Below the pieces are notes generated by a model. The model did not search any database, had not been told where the DNA came from, and worked only from the letters and a program-made list of their open reading frames with translations. From assembly GCF_014384745.1 (NCBI RefSeq), contig NZ_JACRSO010000003.1, positions 62,001 through 126,000 of the forward strand: a DNA stretch of 64,000 nucleotides. Reading direction: 5' to 3'. This document shows, piece after piece, positions 63,862 to 64,000 of this stretch. Within the stretch, counting starts at the first letter, position 1. Each line of letters begins with the position of its first letter. The stretch comes from Luoshenia tenuis. Lineage in GTDB: Bacteria; Bacillota; Clostridia; Christensenellales; GCA-900066905. Both the position numbers and the translations under genes were made by a program.

Positions 63862-64000
63862 AGCGTGCGCCCCCTTACGTAAAACAACATGATATCTTCC
63901 AATGTGGCCGGTTCGACCACGGCGCCGGGGTGATGGATACGATAGGCATTTTTATCCCGGACCAGCACCTCGCAGCTGAACTGCCCTTTGCGCAAGCGCA
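63858..64000 (-). CDS. ABC transporter ATP-binding protein, C-terminal fragment
   Basis: Only the last 46 codons are inside the window; the gene runs off the right edge. The minus-strand frame reads RLRKGQFSCEVLVRDK ... PATLEDIMLFYVRGRTL, and LEDIMLFYVRG is the common C-terminal end of ATPases paired with ABC2_membrane_5 permeases. Its stop overlaps the start of the permease by four bases, so the two form one exporter. Confidence 0.85.
   Translation of the reverse strand, partial: RLRKGQFSCEVLVRDKNAYRIHHPGAVVEPATLEDIMLFYVRGRTL

Overview
The window looks like a chromosomal segment of a fairly GC-rich Gram-positive anaerobe of the class Clostridia. The reasons are the origin-proximal block mnmE-mnmG-rsmG-noc with soj/spo0J, a Firmicutes-type Lgt, pyruvate:ferredoxin oxidoreductase, sigma-A promoters very close to TTGACA/TATAAT, and strong intrinsic terminators. 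A more precise placement (for example Christensenellales) would be a guess. I see no rRNA, tRNA, CRISPR array, insertion sequence or prophage.

Layout. 1-6513: the end of mnmE, then mnmG, rsmG and noc on the plus strand, facing parB-parA on the minus strand, with two perfect parS sites between them. 6588-11517: minus-strand housekeeping genes (DUF1294, AbrB-type membrane protein, PlsC, thioredoxin, PLP aminotransferase, an HTH regulator) and a candidate structured RNA. 11661-13510: an IscU-like/GGGtGRT pair of unknown role. 13891-25064: a lipoprotein, a PutP-type symporter, a 41-codon orphan transcription unit just before tyrS, yigZ, ilvE, DUF4190, lgt and a large CARDB-like membrane protein. 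25274-32709: DUF2461, a hypothetical protein, two tandem MFS paralogues, a GarR-type reductase, a sorbitol-type dehydrogenase and an orphan amino-acid-kinase-fold protein.

32821-50716 is the striking part. It holds eight paralogous sugar-type ABC solute-binding lipoproteins with no permease or ATPase beside them. Seven are tandem, each with its own sigma-A promoter, a long 5' leader and its own terminator. At least three leaders carry a hairpin whose stem changes sequence but stays paired, inside constant flanks (ATTACAA ... TTTGCAATA). This suggests an undescribed cis-regulatory RNA. The eighth binding protein lies between two Gfo/Idh/MocA dehydrogenases, followed by a sugar isomerase/epimerase; a GNAT and a cytoplasmic GH32 beta-fructosidase come next. 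The set looks like a glycan or sugar scavenging island that has grown by duplication and recombination. A small divergent HTH pair with a clear operator separates the tandem array from the catabolic operon.

52951-54632: a perfect 13 x 14-bp tandem repeat in front of a sortase-type surface protein. 54755-64000: pyruvate:ferredoxin oxidoreductase (minus), hisC, a DUF4190 protein, a type-2 malate/lactate dehydrogenase with malic enzyme (feeding pyruvate to the oxidoreductase), and the end of an ABC exporter operon that runs off the window.
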